Source: an uncultured Coriobacteriaceae bacterium | GTDB lineage: Bacteria; Actinomycetota; Coriobacteriia; Coriobacteriales; Eggerthellaceae | NCBI GenBank assembly: GCA_902767025.1 | Contig: CACXFZ010000221.1 | Span: 1-15,428, forward strand | DNA length: 15,428 nt | Direction of reading: 5' to 3' | In this document: one piece after another, positions 13,235 through 15,428 of the stretch | Layout of the letters: every line of letters starts with the position of its first letter | Numbering within the stretch: the first letter of the stretch is position 1 | Translations under genes and position numbers: made by a program | Notes under the pieces: model-generated | What the model was told of the DNA's origin: nothing | The model's input: the letters and a program-made list of their open reading frames with translations, nothing else | Databases searched by the model: none

Positions 13235-13705
13235 ATGCTCACTGCGAAGGAACAAAGCCTGCTTGCGGCCCTCGAAGCCGAAGCGGACGGGCGCGGTGTC
13301 GAAATCGTCACGGTCGAAGTGGCGGGCGCACGCAAGGCTCCCACGATCCGCGTCTACATCGACACGCCTGACGGCGTGAGCTTCGACGAGCTGGCGGAAG
13401 CACAGTCGTGGATCAACGCGCTGATGGACCGCATCGACCCCTTCCCGGGGGCCTACACGCTCGAAGTGAGCTCGCCGGGCATCGACCGGCCGCTGCGCAC
13501 GCCCGAGCATTTCGAGCGCTTCGTCGGGGAAGAGGTGCGCATCGTGTGCGCCAAGCCCCAAGACGGGCGGGCGAAGTTCTCGGGGAGGCTCGCGGGCTTT
13601 TCCGAGGGTGCGGCGCTGGTAGAGCTGGAGGATGGCACGCAGGTGTCCATCCCCGTGAAAGACATGAAGAAAGCCCAGGTCAAGGGCAAGATAGCGTTCA
13701 AATAA
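13235..13705 (+). CDS. rimP: Ribosome maturation factor RimP
   Basis: A 156-aa cytosolic protein that assists 30S subunit maturation. It has the N-terminal alpha/beta domain with GVEIVTVEV and IRVYIDTPDGVSFDE, the family signature YTLEVSSPGIDRPLRTPEHF at the domain junction, and a C-terminal SH3-like barrel ending in KDMKKAQVKGKIAFK. The ATG at 13235 is fixed by AAGGAGG 7 nt upstream and by typical RimP length; the frame is open 162 nt further upstream, but that stretch covers the terminator and is not RimP-like. It leads the conserved rimP-nusA-ylxR-infB operon and ends 18 nt before nusA. Confidence 0.95.
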   Translation: MLTAKEQSLLAALEAEADGRGVEIVTVEVAGARKAPTIRVYIDTPDGVSFDELAEAQSWINALMDRIDPFPGAYTLEVSSPGIDRPLRTPEHFERFVGEEVRIVCAKPQDGRAKFSGRLAGFSEGAALVELEDGTQVSIPVKDMKKAQVKGKIAFK

Positions 13706-13723
13706 GAGGAAGGAACGGCAAAG

Positions 13724-14947
13724 ATGGCAACCTCAGAGCTTATCGAGGCACTGCAGGCACTGGCGCATGAGCGCAAGATAGACGAGTTCTATCTGATCGA
13801 GCGCCTGGAGGCATCGCTTGCGAAGAGCTACCAGCACATCCTGGACTTGGACAACGACGCCCATGTGACGATCGACCGCGCGAGCGGGCGCATCTACGTC
13901 TACGAGCTCGTGCCGGTGGGAGAGCCCGACGAGGAAACGGGCGAGTACACCGAATTCGAAGAGCGCGACGTCACGCCCGACGACGTGAGCCGCATCGCCG
14001 CGCAGAACGCCAAGAGCGTCATCAACTCCATCGTGCGCGAGGCCGGGCGCCAGAGCATCTACGAGGAGTTCGCCGGACGGGTGGGAGACCTGGTCACGGG
14101 CACCGTGCTGCAGGGAACCCCCGACTTCACGATCATCAAGATCCGCGACGGCGTGGAGGCCGAGCTGCCCCATTACGACGTGAAGCGCAACCCCAACGAG
14201 CGCAACGAGCGCCCCAACAACGAGCGCTACCGCCACAACCAGCGCCTGAAGACGCTGATCATCGACGTGCGCAACCCCAACTCCGAAGAGGCGCGTGCCC
14301 GCGGCGAGCAGGCGCGTCCCGCCATCGTGGTGTCGCGCACGCATCCCGACTTGATCAGGCGTTTGTTTGAAATCGAAGTTCCTGAAATCTATGACGGGCT
14401 GGTTGAAATCAAGTCCATTGCACGCGAACCAGGCGCGCGCTCGAAGGTTGCCGTGAGCAGCCGCGAAGCAAATCTTGACCCAGTAGGTGCCTGCGTGGGC
14501 CCCAAGGGAAGCCGTGTTCGCATGGTGGTCGAGGAATTGCGCAACGAGCGCGTCGACGTGATTCAGTGGGACGAGAATCCGCAGATTTACGTGAAGAACG
14601 CGCTTTCGCCTGCCAAGGTATCGCGTGTTGATATCGACGAAGAATCGCACTACGCCACCATCGTCGTTCCCGACGACCAGCTTTCGCTTGCCATTGGCAA
14701 GGAAGGTCAAAACGCACGTCTTGCCGCCCGTTTGACTGGCTGGCACATCGACATCAAGTCGGCATCGTTTACTGGTGAGCCTATGGCGACCGAAAACATG
14801 CTGATTGACGAGGATGCGGTTATCGAAGAAGAAGACGGCTTGTGCGAGTACGTGAGCCCCGAAGGCGTGCGTTGCCGCAACCATGCCCGTCCAGGCAGCA
14901 GGTTCTGCGGCGTGCATGCGTCCGAAGAAGACGAGGACGTCGAGTAG
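13724..14947 (+). CDS. nusA: Transcription termination/antitermination factor NusA with C-terminal zinc-finger-like tail
   Basis: A 407-aa protein binding RNA polymerase and nascent RNA to modulate pausing, termination and antitermination. Residues 1-115 are the polymerase-binding domain, about 120-205 an S1 domain, and about 215-350 two KH domains with GxxG loops GPKG (259-262) and GKEG (325-328). The S1 region holds an Asn/Glu/Arg-rich insert (about 154-172). After an acidic linker the C-terminus has C-x9-C-x10-C-x2-H (Cys374, Cys384, Cys395, His398), like a small zinc-binding module; the acidic AR repeats of E. coli NusA are absent, as in most non-proteobacterial NusA. From about residue 210 codon use becomes clearly less GC-rich. 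A purine-rich ribosome-binding site precedes the ATG, 18 nt after rimP. Confidence 0.95.
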   Translation: MATSELIEALQALAHERKIDEFYLIERLEASLAKSYQHILDLDNDAHVTIDRASGRIYVYELVPVGEPDEETGEYTEFEERDVTPDDVSRIAAQNAKSVINSIVREAGRQSIYEEFAGRVGDLVTGTVLQGTPDFTIIKIRDGVEAELPHYDVKRNPNERNERPNNERYRHNQRLKTLIIDVRNPNSEEARARGEQARPAIVVSRTHPDLIRRLFEIEVPEIYDGLVEIKSIAREPGARSKVAVSSREANLDPVGACVGPKGSRVRMVVEELRNERVDVIQWDENPQIYVKNALSPAKVSRVDIDEESHYATIVVPDDQLSLAIGKEGQNARLAARLTGWHIDIKSASFTGEPMATENMLIDEDAVIEEEDGLCEYVSPEGVRCRNHARPGSRFCGVHASEEDEDVE

Positions 14948-15241
14948 ATGACGCCACGCGCCGAACAGAGCACACTGCGCACACGTACCTGCATCGGATG
15001 TGGAGCGCAGCAGCACAAGCAGGGTTTGCTGCGCATCGTGCGTACGCCCGATGGCCCCGTATTCGATCCAACGGGTAAGGCCAATGGTCGCGGAGCATAT
15101 GTGTGCAACCGTGCTTGTTTGGAAAAGGCGCGCAAAGCGAAAAGGCTTCAGCGAGCGCTGAAGAGCGATGTGAGCAATGAAGATTACGAGCGGCTGGTTC
15201 AGTGTATGGACGAGTTCGCATCGTGTATGGATGAGCGTTAG
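14948..15241 (+). CDS. ylxR: YlxR family RNA-binding protein (RnpM, DUF448)
   Basis: A 97-aa basic protein of the YlxR family, normally encoded between nusA and infB. It shows RTRTCIGCG (Cys15 and Cys18), KQGLLRIVRTPDG (24-36), the hallmark TGKANGRGAYVC, and CLEKARKAKRLQRALK. The B. subtilis homologue has been reported to bind RNase P and was renamed RnpM; others act as nucleoid-associated regulators. Its ATG directly abuts the nusA stop, with GAGGA about 10 nt upstream inside nusA, so translation is probably coupled. A mildly Cys-containing C-terminal extension (LVQCMDEFASCMDER) follows the conserved core. Confidence 0.93.
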   Translation: MTPRAEQSTLRTRTCIGCGAQQHKQGLLRIVRTPDGPVFDPTGKANGRGAYVCNRACLEKARKAKRLQRALKSDVSNEDYERLVQCMDEFASCMDER

Positions 15242-15255
15242 ACGAGGAGGGCCCC

Positions 15256-15428
15256 ATGGCCGGCATGCGTGTACATGAGTTGGCAAAAGAATTGAATCTG
15301 TCGAGCAAGGAACTGCTAGATCGGCTTGCGGAGATGAAGATACCCGCGAAAAGCCATGCGAGCATGCTTGCTGATGCCTACGTGCAAAAGGTACGTAAGA
15401 ACCTGGAGCCCGAGCTGAAAGAACGAGC
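15256..15428 (+). CDS. infB: Translation initiation factor IF-2, N-terminal part (runs off the window)
   Basis: The first 57 codons are present. MRVHELAKELNLSSKELLDRL, split here as MRVHELAKELN and LSSKELLDRLAEMKIPAKSH, is the IF2_N domain that opens bacterial IF-2; the GTPase domain lies beyond the edge. IF-2 delivers fMet-tRNA to the 30S subunit and promotes subunit joining. GAGGAGG at 15244-15250 lies 5 nt before the ATG at 15256, 14 nt after ylxR, which completes the rimP-nusA-ylxR-infB order. An ATG three codons later has poorer spacing. Confidence 0.95.
   Translation, partial: MAGMRVHELAKELNLSSKELLDRLAEMKIPAKSHASMLADAYVQKVRKNLEPELKER

Noticed and set aside
13733..15286. Open frame of 517 codons antisense to nusA and ylxR
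   Set aside because: Striking in length, but it mirrors two confidently identified conserved genes, has no ribosome-binding site and no recognisable domain; GC codon bias explains the lack of stops.
1..15428. Mobile elements, CRISPR arrays, tRNA or rRNA genes, defence systems
   Set aside because: I looked for transposase-like proteins, regularly spaced repeats and tRNA-like cloverleaves and saw none; the genes are ordinary chromosomal housekeeping genes.

Overview
The window is high-GC bacterial DNA with compact operons of housekeeping and biosynthetic genes. The strong third-position GC bias, the RF1-PrmC pair, the RimP-NusA-YlxR-IF2 order, TANNNT-type -10 boxes and two apparently leaderless genes suggest an actinobacterium. 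The fused AroD-AroE and the gene content make a Coriobacteriia (Eggerthella-like) member my best guess, but this is inference from style, not from a search. I see no mobile element, CRISPR array, tRNA or rRNA.

Layout. 1-403 (-): 5' part of a class I glutamine-amidotransferase-like hydrolase (peptidase C26), running off the left edge. 404-638: divergent control region with a perfect GTGAC-N3-GTCAC dyad. 639-944 (+): thioredoxin with its terminator. 945-1318: noncoding leader of the next operon. 1319-5589 (+): prfA, prmC, purine nucleoside phosphorylase and an NCS2-type purine permease, a translation-termination pair followed by a purine uptake/salvage pair. 5633-6025 (-): YjbQ-family protein, convergent with the permease. 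6026-6510: divergent region holding a 24-codon ORF for a hydrophobic peptide and several hairpins. 6511-8851 (+): pyrE followed by a fused 3-dehydroquinate dehydratase/shikimate dehydrogenase. 8852-9199: promoter and a roughly 270-nt structured leader ending in an intrinsic terminator. 9200-11436 (+): ilvB-ilvN, overlapping by 4 nt. 11537-13072 (+): leuA with its own promoter. 13073-13234: control region with a LacI-like dyad and a terminator. 13235-15428 (+): rimP, nusA, ylxR and the 5' end of infB.

How the genes work together. IlvBN makes the acetohydroxy acids for valine, leucine and isoleucine, and LeuA commits 2-ketoisovalerate to leucine. PrmC methylates the GGQ glutamine of the release factor encoded just upstream. 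NusA, RimP, YlxR and IF2 form the conserved transcription/ribosome-assembly/initiation operon.

Nothing in the window is a clearly novel multi-gene system. The most unusual parts are the ilvB leader, where a 76-nt imperfect hairpin competes with the terminator and matches no riboswitch class I can name with confidence; a small membrane-peptide ORF before pyrE; a zinc-finger-like tail on NusA together with a mid-gene shift in codon use; and the aroDE fusion, which lacks the usual NADP-binding NRT motif.
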